DNA of 64,000 bases from Tolypothrix tenuis PCC 7101. Its GTDB lineage: Bacteria; Cyanobacteriota; Cyanobacteriia; Cyanobacteriales; Nostocaceae. Below, piece by piece: positions 8,871 to 16,965 of the stretch (its first letter is position 1; every line of letters starts with the position of its first letter). Both the position numbers and the translations under genes were made by a program. Location: assembly GCF_002368295.1 (NCBI RefSeq), contig NZ_AP018248.1, forward strand, positions 6,871,979-6,935,978, given 5' to 3'. The notes beneath the pieces are model-generated. The model had not been told where the DNA came from, made no database searches, and was given only the letters and a program-made list of their open reading frames with translations.

Positions 8871-10046
8871 ATGAAAATTCTATTTTTAGATCAAAGTGGT
8901 AAGCCCGGGGGCGCAGAATTATGTTTGATAGATATTGCTAAACCTTACCGCGATCGCTGTCTCGTTGGGTTATTTGCTGATGGGCCTTTTAAAACTTTAC
9001 TCCAGCAAAACCAGATTCCGGTGGAGGTTTTAACCAATCAAGCTATCTCTGTGCAAAAATCTAGTAGCTTTCTGCAAGGATTAGCCAGTTTTCAGCAACT
9101 GCTACCTCTAATCGCGAAGGTAGTACAGATAGCTCAAGATTATGATGTTATTTATGCCAATACTCAAAAGGCATTAGTTATTGGTGCGATCGCAAGTTTT
9201 TTCGCTCGTCGTCCTCTGGTTTATCATTTGCATGATATTCTCTCCAAAGAGCATTTCAGCCAAACTAACCGCAGTATTGCTGTTAACTTAGCTAATTATT
9301 TTGCATCTTTAGTGATTGCTAATTCTCAAGCAAGTCAGCAAGCCTTTGTAGAAGCAGGCGGACGTGAAGATATTACCGCAGTTGTCTATAACGGCTTTGA
9401 CTCAAAAATGTATCAAACCTGTGAGTCTGATAGACAAAAATTAAAAGCAGAATTAGGGCTAACAGGAAAATTTGTAGTTGGACATTTCAGCCGTCTCTCA
9501 CCTTGGAAAGGGCAACATATTTTAATTGATGCCATTGCCAAATGTCCTGAAGAAGTAACAGCAATTTTAGTTGGCGATGCACTTTTTGGTGAACAAGATT
9601 ATGTGCAACAATTACACCAACAGGTTGCTAAATTAGGGCTAGAAAACCGCATCAAGTTTTTAGGATTCCGTACTGATATTCCGCAATTAATGGCAGCTTG
9701 TAACTTGGTTGCTCATACTTCCACTTTTGCAGAACCCTTTGGCAGAGTCATTGTTGAGGCGATGCTATGCGGCACACCTGTAGTCGCAGCCAAAGCTGGG
9801 GGTGCAATAGAATTAGTGGAATCTGGGATTAATGGTTTTTTAGTTAATCCTGGTGAAGCTGAGGAATTAGCACAAGTAATTAATATCTGTCTGCAAGATA
9901 CAGATGAAATTACAGCTATGGCGAATCATGCTAGAAATATTGCTAGTCAGCGTTTTGATGTGACAAATATTAATCAACAAATTGCTCAATTATTATCATC
10001 TAAATTTCCTCAACAAATATCGCCATCACTTCTACCAAATTTATAA
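8871..10046 (+). CDS. Family 4 glycosyltransferase
   Basis: 391 residues. The N terminus MKILFLDQSGKPGGAE is the glycine loop of GT-B enzymes; the C-terminal half has GHFSRLSPWKGQ, the donor-site LGFRTDIPQLM, and EX7E as EPFGRVIVE followed by CGTPVVAAKAGG. Belongs to the same glycan cluster as the preceding gene, with which it probably shares a transcript. The bases before the ATG are themselves STRR-derived (ATGACAAATT), so no good Shine-Dalgarno sequence is present. Followed by a palindromic repeat and a hairpin terminator. Confidence 0.87.
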   Translation: MKILFLDQSGKPGGAELCLIDIAKPYRDRCLVGLFADGPFKTLLQQNQIPVEVLTNQAISVQKSSSFLQGLASFQQLLPLIAKVVQIAQDYDVIYANTQKALVIGAIASFFARRPLVYHLHDILSKEHFSQTNRSIAVNLANYFASLVIANSQASQQAFVEAGGREDITAVVYNGFDSKMYQTCESDRQKLKAELGLTGKFVVGHFSRLSPWKGQHILIDAIAKCPEEVTAILVGDALFGEQDYVQQLHQQVAKLGLENRIKFLGFRTDIPQLMAACNLVAHTSTFAEPFGRVIVEAMLCGTPVVAAKAGGAIELVESGINGFLVNPGEAEELAQVINICLQDTDEITAMANHARNIASQRFDVTNINQQIAQLLSSKFPQQISPSLLPNL

Positions 10047-10055
10047 ATAAAAGTA

Positions 10056-10083
10056 GAATGCGTTAGCAATAGCGTAACGCATC
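10056..10083. repeat. TGCGTTA..TAACGCA palindrome
   Basis: Copy of the small palindrome also at 3824, 40059 and 57203, placed 10 bp after the glycosyltransferase stop codon. Confidence 0.75.
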
Positions 10084-10115
10084 GAAAATTTGAGAAATCC
10101 AACGAGGATATAGGT

Positions 10116-10148
10116 GTTGGGTTTACTTTCGTCAACCCAACCTTTTAA
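10116..10148. terminator. Hairpin between convergent genes
   Basis: Arms GTTGGGTT (10116-10123) and AACCCAAC (10134-10141) with a ten-base loop, followed by CTTTTAATT on the plus strand. It sits between convergent genes ending at 10046 and 10149 and can serve as a weak two-way terminator. Confidence 0.55.
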
Positions 10149-10520
10149 TTACAATCCAACTAATTCGCGAGATTCAAAATCAGTTAATTGTTGAGCAATA
10201 GCTAATCTCGCTTCCAACTTAGCGACACTAAACTGATTACGCAAGTATTCCAAATGAGCGATCGCATTTGCTTTATCACCAGTTAATCTAATTTGGGTGT
10301 CGATTGCCTTTTGGTATTCTTGATTCACCAGCAGCACTTCAAAGCGACGCGCTTTCCTTTGAGCATCGTTTTTCAGATCCATATCAAAGGAAGCGCTACG
10401 ATCAGCATTGCCTTCAAATCTGTTAATTTGCTGTTGAACTGCCATCAATTGAGAGTCTATTTCATTCACTCTTTGGGCAGCTTGAACTATTGCATCTGGA
10501 TAATAACTCAGTTGCATCAT
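10149..10520 (-). CDS. Hypothetical coiled-coil protein
   Basis: 123 residues from the first ATG of an M-M pair; GGAAG lies ten bases upstream, and a TTG one codon earlier is rejected. Rich in Q, E, R, A and L with heptad spacing (AQRVNEIDSQLMAVQQQINRF and LRNQFSVAKLEARLAIAQQL), so a helical coiled coil is likely. No catalytic motif, no TM segment, not recognised by me. The only same-strand neighbour is the 87-residue unknown 176 bp upstream; they may form a two-gene unit. Coding potential is supported by good length, codon use and ribosome site. Confidence 0.6.
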   Translation of the reverse strand: MMQLSYYPDAIVQAAQRVNEIDSQLMAVQQQINRFEGNADRSASFDMDLKNDAQRKARRFEVLLVNQEYQKAIDTQIRLTGDKANAIAHLEYLRNQFSVAKLEARLAIAQQLTDFESRELVGL

Positions 10521-10695
10521 CAAATAATCTTCCTTGCCAAAAATATTGACCGAAAATCTAGCTATATTGCTATAGCTTTACTAGCGAATTGGTGAAAAAT
10601 TCTGGGAGCAAAATTTAATTTTTCACCGCTAATCTGTGATTGCTATATCATTAGAAATGAGGGGTAAAAATTCAGCACTTTGCCTTTCGCAGTAA

Positions 10696-10959
10696 TTACG
10701 CCACTTCTCGTAATTGCGATTGATTATTCATCTCTGGGAATGAAAGCGATAGTTGTTCAGCTTGTGGTACAGCCGCTTGTTCCAAAACAGTTACTTCGAT
10801 GTTCACACTCACTAAATAACTGCCTGTATCAGCACCAACCGCATCAGCAATTATTTTGGCAATATCTGGGCGTTTTGCAGTGAGTGGATCGCGCAAAATA
10901 CACCGATCCCATTCATGTTTAGCAGTGGGATTAAGGTTGAGAATGTAGTGCTTCATCAT
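10696..10959 (-). CDS. Small hypothetical protein (87 aa)
   Basis: 87 residues beginning MMKHYILNLNPTAKHEWDRC; the second ATG is an equally good start. No TM segment or recognised domain. The middle (KIIADAVGADTGSYLVSVNIEVTVLEQAA) looks like a small alpha/beta fold and the tail is polar. It may be co-transcribed with the downstream coiled-coil gene. Function unknown; a mobile-element cargo or regulatory protein is possible but nothing in the sequence says so. Confidence 0.5.
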   Translation of the reverse strand: MMKHYILNLNPTAKHEWDRCILRDPLTAKRPDIAKIIADAVGADTGSYLVSVNIEVTVLEQAAVPQAEQLSLSFPEMNNQSQLREVA

Positions 10960-11819
10960 AGAATTTTTAATCCATCTTCCATAAAACTGCTACAGAGCCA
11001 TTTTGCACTTCAACAGGCTTTGTGGGCGCTATACTATCATTATAGTACATTTGTACGCTATTGTGTGGAATTCAAGCAGAAAAAGGGTTTCAAAGCAAAG
11101 GGATCTGGGAGCAAGAAGTTGGGAAAAGGGGAAAGGTTTTGTATTTTACCCAAATACAGTTCATTTCAGCTCATTAGCGATTGATTTGTCACTTATTAAA
11201 GAAGCCAACTCAATTGGGGGATTCTCCCCCAAACCCCCGATTGGGTGACGGTTGCGTCCCCCAAACCCCCTCCAAAATTATTTTTCTGTTTTTTTTGTTG
11301 AGTAACTAGTTTTTTGGTTTTGTGATCAATTAATTTTCCTAACTGAACTGTATTTTATCCTTCCCCTTTAACCTTTTCCCTTTTCCCACCTCTGGCAAAA
11401 AGCACTTTTGCCAGAGGTCTACTTAAGTAAGTGCTATGGGAGCCTAGACTGTGCCATATATTGTATTTTATTAAACAATAAAGGACGATTTTATTCTCGG
11501 TAATTACGTAAATATTGAGTGAATTTCGCATTTTTTATTAAAAACTCATAATCACTAGGACATTTGTTAAGTCTTTTATAATAGGTGAATTAATTATTTA
11601 GCTGAGATATAAGCATTTAATATGCAGCATTTTACTGCTTACTGGTAAGCTACTTAATTTCTCTTGAAAAATATTATATCTTTTTAAAATTTTTACGGGC
11701 TGTTTTGTATTTATACAGTGTCAAATATCATGATTTAGCAAAGATATAGTATTTCTACTAGCGCTCAGTTGTCTTTATCTGTAAATTAAAGGCAAGCAGA
11801 GAGTAGTAATTCTTGAGAG
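10960..11819. other. 860-bp intergenic region with repeats
   Basis: No convincing gene. Holds a G/C hairpin (11214-11232) followed by C-rich CCCCCAAACCCCC runs to about 11275, purine-rich and pyrimidine-rich stretches (AAAAGGGGAAAGG at about 11133; CCTTCCCCTTTAACC near 11360), then an A+T-rich leader for the kinase gene. The plus-strand open frames across 10915-11248 are overlapping and repeat-derived. Confidence 0.5.
11214..11232. repeat. TTGGGGGA hairpin
   Basis: TTGGGGGA and TCCCCCAA around a three-base loop, followed by further CCCCCAAACCCCC blocks; a G/C-rich dispersed element standing out against an A+T-rich background. Confidence 0.6.
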
Positions 11820-12914
11820 ATGAATATAATTTCCCCACAAATGAAGTATTTCCACGAGTCTATATTGCAGCAAACTCGACTGAGTCAGATGTGCGGAACT
11901 CAAGAACTATTTCGCGATCGCTATGAAATTGTCAGAATTTTAGGTAGAGGTGGTTTTGGAATCACCTATTTAGCAAAAAATGCAGTATTACCAGGTCAAC
12001 CTTGGTGTGTAATTAAGCAACTTTCTCCTAAAGTAACTAACACTAGTATTTGGGAAAAAGCTTATGAGCGATTTGAAAAAGAAGCACAAACTTTAGCAAA
12101 ATTGGGTAGTCATCCTCAAATACCTATGCTGTTAGACTACTTTGAGGTTAATGGCACATTTTATTTAGTCCAAGAGTATATACATGGTTATAATTTAGCC
12201 TTCGATGTCAAACGCAACGGGCCAAAAAACGAAGCTGAAGTTAAGCAGTTTTTAAAGGAAATATTACCAGTATTAGATTATCTACACGAACATCAGATTG
12301 TGCATCGTGATATCAAGCCTCAGAACTTATTACGTTGCAAATATGACCAGAGATTTGTGTTGATTGATTTTGGTGCAGTCAAAGAAGAATTGGCTGATGT
12401 TTGTGGAAATTCCCGCGATGATGATGCTACTAATACTTTTGTGGGGACGATAGGATTTGCACCACCAGAACAGTTTTCTCTACATTCTGTTTATGCTAGT
12501 GACATTTATGCGCTAGGTATGACTTGTCTTTATTTACTAACTGGTAAAGGGCCTCTAGAATTTGCCTATGATCATGATAATGATGAAGTTTGCTGGCAAC
12601 AAGAAGTTAATATCAGCAGCAATTTTGGCAAAATTTTAGGTAAAATGCTCAAGATTTCCTTAAAAGAGCGTTTTCAAACAATTGACGAATTGAAAAGAGC
12701 GTTAGAGTTGGAAGAGTATGCACCCGCATTAACTGAATGTTTAGCTATCCAAACCCCTAGAGTTATTAATAAAACCAAAGCAAAAGAGCCTACTTCGCAG
12801 ATGTACTTACCTTATGTCCAAAGGACTGCGATCGCTATTCGGGAATGGAAAGAAAAACGTAGGGAAAAAGAAGCATACAATAATTTGAAACAATGCTTAC
12901 ATAAAGTTAAGTAA
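11820..12914 (+). CDS. Ser/Thr protein kinase (soluble, Hanks type)
   Basis: 364 residues. Complete kinase core: glycine loop LGRGGFGITYLA (41-52), ATP-anchoring lysine in CVIKQL (K66), catalytic HRDIKPQN (H162, D164) and DFG aspartate D183, then GTIGFAPPEQF in the activation segment and SDIYALGMTCLYLLTG. This GFGITYL/FAPPEQ pattern is the cyanobacterial Pkn subfamily. After about residue 310 there is only a short basic tail (REWKEKRREKEAY) and no TM segment, WD40 or TPR domain. First gene of a kinase/propeller cluster running to 20582; it may act with the neighbouring kinases, but substrates are unknown. Confidence 0.92.
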   Translation: MNIISPQMKYFHESILQQTRLSQMCGTQELFRDRYEIVRILGRGGFGITYLAKNAVLPGQPWCVIKQLSPKVTNTSIWEKAYERFEKEAQTLAKLGSHPQIPMLLDYFEVNGTFYLVQEYIHGYNLAFDVKRNGPKNEAEVKQFLKEILPVLDYLHEHQIVHRDIKPQNLLRCKYDQRFVLIDFGAVKEELADVCGNSRDDDATNTFVGTIGFAPPEQFSLHSVYASDIYALGMTCLYLLTGKGPLEFAYDHDNDEVCWQQEVNISSNFGKILGKMLKISLKERFQTIDELKRALELEEYAPALTECLAIQTPRVINKTKAKEPTSQMYLPYVQRTAIAIREWKEKRREKEAYNNLKQCLHKVK

Positions 12915-13397
12915 AAGGCAGTAAACAAAAGGGAACAGATGATAATGCTCATTTACATTTCTTTCTCTACTGCCATCTTTTTACTTACTCTTTTCAGTAA
13001 TATTTAAATTTTTGGGTAGCGAATGATATAGAACTGATATTTGATATGTGAAAAAAATCAGTATCCTTTATAGCCATTCTTCTCTTTTCTCTACCCAAAC
13101 CCATAATTTCAGACATCAAATCGGATTGCCATAGCCAAGTAAATATTCTCTGACTTGCTTTTTTACAATACTGCTAAATTAGATTATTATATAATCGAGA
13201 AATAATTCTACTGGCTCTTTTGGTTTTCCCCAAATTGAGGAAAATTGACTATAATCTACAAACGCTGACTATATTAAGTAATTCCCCATTCCCAACCAAG
13301 GGTTTTTCTACCATCACTACAACAGAGCCAATCTACCAACAGGGAAATTGCGGGTCAAACTTAGCATAAATTGTCATGCAGTAGCGCCTGTCACATC
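12915..13397. other. Intergenic region, nothing recognised
   Basis: About 480 bp, A+T-rich, between two kinase genes on the same strand. No repeat family, hairpin terminator or small gene was recognised. It is expected to hold the promoter of the zinc-ribbon kinase. Confidence 0.45.
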
Positions 13398-15431
13398 ATG
13401 ATCTGCTGCTTAAATCCCGATTGTCCAAATCCTTTAAATCCTGATGAAAATAAGTTTTGCCAATCTTGTAATACCCCACTTATCAGCCTTTTAAGAAATC
13501 GCTTCCGTGTTATTCGCGTGCTTTCTGATGAGGGGGGATTTGGTAGAACTTACCTATCACAAGATGTAGATAAACTACATGAACGTTGCGTGATCAAGCA
13601 ATTAGCTCCGAAGTTCCAAGGAACTTGGTCACAAAAAAAAGCGATGGAGTTATTTGCAGAAGAAGCTAAACGCTTGCAACAACTCGGAGAACATCCGCAA
13701 ATTCCCACACTTTTAGCTTATTTTGAGCAAGATCACTGCCTATATTTAGTGCAGCAGTTTATTAATGGGCATAATTTGTTAACGGAGTTACACAAACGCA
13801 AAACCTATAAAGATAAAGAAATTATCGAAATTTTAAATGATTTACTCCCGATTCTGAAATTTATTCACGATCGCGGAGTTATTCATCGCGACCTCAAGCC
13901 AGAAAATATTATTCGCCGTCATAATGATAGACGCTTATGTCTGATAGATTTTGGTTCTTCAAAACAGTTAACAGCCAGAGTTCAAAATAAAACTGGTACT
14001 TCTATTGGTTCTCATGGTTACTCACCAATTGAACAAATTAGAGATGGTCAAGCTTATGCAGCTAGTGATTTATTTGGCTTAGGAACTACTTGCTTTCATC
14101 TATTAACAGGAATTTCCCCTTTTCAATTGTGGACAGAACATGGATATTCTTGGGTGACAAATTGGCGACAATATTTGCGTAGTCCCCTAAGTCCAGAATT
14201 GGATAAGTTGTTGGATAAGTTGTTACAAAAAGATATCCGCCAGCGCTATCAATCAGTTGATGAAGTCATCAAAGATTTGTCGTTTAAACAACCACTGCGA
14301 CTGCTGCCTTCTGTTAAATTAACTGGTAAAACCCCAACAACTCAAACACAACGTTTACCTAAAAAATATAACTTCTTCAGACTTTTGGTCTTAACATCTG
14401 CGGCAACTCTACTGTTTGGATTTGGTGAATCTTGGTATAAACAAATATACAAACTCCAAACTAATTTATCTTCTCGCCTGACTCAAGTTCATAATCATGG
14501 CGATCGCAGCGATGCGGTTTTGGATCAGCCACAGATAGCTTTGGGGAACATTTCCTTGGCTAATACCTTACAAACCAACGAGAATGGCATTGTATCTGTG
14601 GCTATTAGTCCCAATGGTCGGTTGCTAGCAAGTAATAGCGATCGCACAATCCAAGTATGGAATCTCGCCACTGGTAAGGAAGTCTCCAACCTCAAAGGCC
14701 ACTCCCAAAGGGTGAATGTGGTGGCGATTAGTCCTAATGGCAAAATTCTCGTGAGTGGTAGTGAGGACAGCACTATCAAAGTTTGGAATTTGTCCACAGG
14801 TAAATTAATCCGTACCTTGGAAGGACATACAGATTCAGTTCATGCTTTAGTAATTAGCGCCGATGGTAAAACCCTTGCTAGTGGAAGTGATGATAACACC
14901 ATCAAACTATGGAATCTGGAAACAGGTAAGCATCTCCGCACATTGGTAGGACATGAATTTTGGGTGCGATCAATTGCTATGAGTCCAGATGGTCAAATTT
15001 TGGCTAGCGGTAGTTTTGATAAAACTATCAAACTGTGGAATGTAGCTAAAGGATATGCGATTCGTACCCTCATAGGGGATGGAAAAACTATTACATCTCT
15101 GGCTATTAGTCCGGATGGAAGAATATTAGCTAGTGCTAACCGCGATCGCACAATTAAACTCTGGAACTTATCTAATGGAACAGCAATTCGCACCCTCTCA
15201 GGTCATGTAAATACTGTTACATCCCTTGCTATGAGTCCAGATGGCAAAACCCTAGCTAGTGGGAGTCGCGATCGCACAATTAAACTGTGGAATTTATCTA
15301 ATGGAGAGAATATTTTAACACTAAATGGACACAGAAATACCGTAAACTCTATTACTTTTAGTTCTAATGGTCAAACTATAATTAGCGGTAGTGAGGACAA
15401 TACTATAAAGATTTGGTATATACGTAAGTAA
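13398..15431 (+). CDS. Zinc-ribbon Ser/Thr kinase with TM segment and C-terminal WD40 propeller
   Basis: 677 residues from ATG 13398; a TTG nine codons upstream is rejected because the paralogue at 18567 starts with the same MICCLNPDCPNPLNPD. Order: N-terminal four-cysteine ribbon (C3/C4, C9, C21, C24); kinase domain about 34-300 with an unusual glycine loop LSDEGGFGRTYL, lysine K67, HRDLKPEN at 163-170 and DFG D184; one hydrophobic segment near 325-343; then seven WD repeats (each ending like GSxDxTIKLWN) forming one propeller. By topology the kinase is cytoplasmic and the propeller periplasmic. Paralogue at 18567-20582; secreted propeller immediately downstream. Ligand and substrates unknown. 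Confidence 0.93.
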   Translation: MICCLNPDCPNPLNPDENKFCQSCNTPLISLLRNRFRVIRVLSDEGGFGRTYLSQDVDKLHERCVIKQLAPKFQGTWSQKKAMELFAEEAKRLQQLGEHPQIPTLLAYFEQDHCLYLVQQFINGHNLLTELHKRKTYKDKEIIEILNDLLPILKFIHDRGVIHRDLKPENIIRRHNDRRLCLIDFGSSKQLTARVQNKTGTSIGSHGYSPIEQIRDGQAYAASDLFGLGTTCFHLLTGISPFQLWTEHGYSWVTNWRQYLRSPLSPELDKLLDKLLQKDIRQRYQSVDEVIKDLSFKQPLRLLPSVKLTGKTPTTQTQRLPKKYNFFRLLVLTSAATLLFGFGESWYKQIYKLQTNLSSRLTQVHNHGDRSDAVLDQPQIALGNISLANTLQTNENGIVSVAISPNGRLLASNSDRTIQVWNLATGKEVSNLKGHSQRVNVVAISPNGKILVSGSEDSTIKVWNLSTGKLIRTLEGHTDSVHALVISADGKTLASGSDDNTIKLWNLETGKHLRTLVGHEFWVRSIAMSPDGQILASGSFDKTIKLWNVAKGYAIRTLIGDGKTITSLAISPDGRILASANRDRTIKLWNLSNGTAIRTLSGHVNTVTSLAMSPDGKTLASGSRDRTIKLWNLSNGENILTLNGHRNTVNSITFSSNGQTIISGSEDNTIKIWYIRK

Positions 15432-15535
15432 AAAATCCGAGCTTACAATATAATACTCTTTTATACAGTCAGTAATTCTATCGAAATGCTTGCTATATTG
15501 TGCAGCATAAGGATAATGCCACTGGGAGATCTGCG

Positions 15536-16558
15536 ATGTCTGTAAATAAAACTAACTCCGCACTGCGAGTCCTCACAGCCACAGTCTTCCTGCTTTCGGG
15601 AGTCGGGGGAGTTGTGTCTTCCGAAGTTCCCTCAATTGCAACCGGTGAGACATCTTCTCCGAAATTGCCAGTATCAGATGTCTTAACTCTTAAAGGCAGT
15701 TCTGGATCGGTGAAGGGCGTTGCTATCAGCCCCAATGGTAAAACCTTGGCTAGTGTAAGTACAGATAATCAGATCAAACTGTGGAATTTAGCTACTGGCA
15801 AAGAAATCCAGACTCTAGAAGGTCATACTAACTGGGTAAATTCCGTAGTATTTAGCCCAGATGGCAAAACTCTTGCTAGTGGTAGTTTAGATAAGACGAT
15901 TAAGTTGTGGGATGTGGCTAGTGGCAAAGAAATCCGCACGCTCAAAGGACATCTGTTATCTGTTGAATCTATCTCCTTCAGCCGAGATGGTACTAAATTG
16001 GCTAGTGCTAGCTGGGATCAAACTCTAAAAGTTTGGGATGTGGCTACTGGAGAAATTATACGCACACTCAAAGGACAGTGCGACATATTTAATTCTGTAG
16101 CTTTTAGCCCAGATGGTAATACTGTTGTTAGTAGCAATCATTTTGATAAGAATGTCAAACTGTGGAATATTTCCACTGGAGAAGTCATACATACCCTCAG
16201 TGGTCATACTGATGTAGTTAATTCTGTAGCCGTTAGTCCTGATGGTCAAACCGTAGCTAGTGGCAGTTGGGATGGCACAATCAAACTGTGGAATGCCTCA
16301 ACAGGAAGGGAAATCACTACCCTCAGAGGTGATAACAAAAGAGTTTGGTCTGTAGCCTTCAGTGCCGATAGTAAACACCTAGTGAGTGGTGGCTGGGATG
16401 GTACAGTCAGAGTGTGGAATGTCCCAGAAAAGCAAGAAATACAGACTTTAACAGGGCATAAAAGCAAAATTTGGGCTGTAGCCTTTAACCCAGATGGCAA
16501 GACTGTTGTGAGTGCTAGCAAAGACACCACTATCAAAGTTTGGCCAGTAGTACAGTAA
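15536..16558 (+). CDS. Secreted seven-blade WD40 protein
   Basis: 340 residues from ATG 15536 with GGGAG eight bases upstream; a GTG twelve codons earlier is rejected. N-terminal signal sequence (SALRVLTATVFLLSGVGGVVSSE), cleavage likely after about residue 28. The rest is seven WD repeats with the same SPDGKTLASGSxDxTIKLW wording as the propellers of the flanking kinases, so one closed propeller. No other domain. It follows the kinase-WD40 gene by 104 bp and could be its soluble partner or a product of duplication after loss of the kinase part. WD40 proteins are binding scaffolds; the partner is unknown. Confidence 0.9.
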   Translation: MSVNKTNSALRVLTATVFLLSGVGGVVSSEVPSIATGETSSPKLPVSDVLTLKGSSGSVKGVAISPNGKTLASVSTDNQIKLWNLATGKEIQTLEGHTNWVNSVVFSPDGKTLASGSLDKTIKLWDVASGKEIRTLKGHLLSVESISFSRDGTKLASASWDQTLKVWDVATGEIIRTLKGQCDIFNSVAFSPDGNTVVSSNHFDKNVKLWNISTGEVIHTLSGHTDVVNSVAVSPDGQTVASGSWDGTIKLWNASTGREITTLRGDNKRVWSVAFSADSKHLVSGGWDGTVRVWNVPEKQEIQTLTGHKSKIWAVAFNPDGKTVVSASKDTTIKVWPVVQ

Positions 16559-16597
16559 GGACTTCCAAGTTTTCTTGGCAGGGGGGCAGGGAGCAGG

Positions 16598-16792
16598 CAG
16601 TGGTGTCAACTTAACGTGAAACCCGCTCTTGTGCAAGGTTTTGCCCTCACCCCCAGCCCCTCTCCCACAGGGAGACGGGAGCAAGAAATTTAGTTCCCCT
16701 TCTCCCGGGGGAGAAGGGGTTAGGGGATGAGGGCGCGAGGTATTTGTACAACGCCCGCCCTATATAGCTTTTAGCTTAAGTTGACACAACTG
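16598..16792. mobile_element. 195-bp MITE with 17-bp inverted ends and 9-bp target duplication
   Basis: Terminal inverted repeats CAGTGGTGTCAACTTAA (16598-16614) and its complement with one mismatch (16776-16792). Immediately outside on both sides is the direct repeat GGGAGCAGG (16589-16597 and 16793-16801), a perfect 9-bp target duplication. The interior is itself palindromic (CCTCACCCCCAGCCCC against GGGGTTAGGGGATGAGG). No coding capacity. Lies 39 bp after the WD40 gene. The duplication shows that it moved as a unit; the mobilising transposase is not in the window. Confidence 0.85.
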
Positions 16793-16912
16793 GGGAGCAG
16801 GGAACAGGGGGAAAATAAAAATATTCTCGGACTATATTTGGATAATTTATTTTCTGGAAGTCCCTAAGAAGCTATTTTTCTTGGGTTTGGGTGTTGAGTG
16901 TTTGATATTTTC

Positions 16913-16965
16913 ACCCATTACCCATTACCCATTACCCAATCCCCAATCCCCAATCCCCAATCCCT
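16913..16965. repeat. STRR tract: ATTACCC and AATCCCC heptamers
   Basis: Four ATTACCC-type units followed by four AATCCCC units, ending exactly at the stop codon of the minus-strand PPC-domain gene. Confidence 0.85.

Noticed and set aside
10680..11248. Overlapping plus-strand open frames opposite and beyond the 87-aa gene
   Set aside because: They overlap the better-supported minus-strand gene, lack ribosome sites and translate repeat-like sequence.
13371..13397. Upstream TTG start of the first WD40 kinase
   Set aside because: The paralogue starts with the same MICCLNPDCPNPLNPD at an ATG; the extra residues have no counterpart.
14525..16536. Long minus-strand open frames opposite the WD40 repeats
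   Set aside because: They are mirror images of the blade-repeat codons, have repetitive composition and no known protein character.
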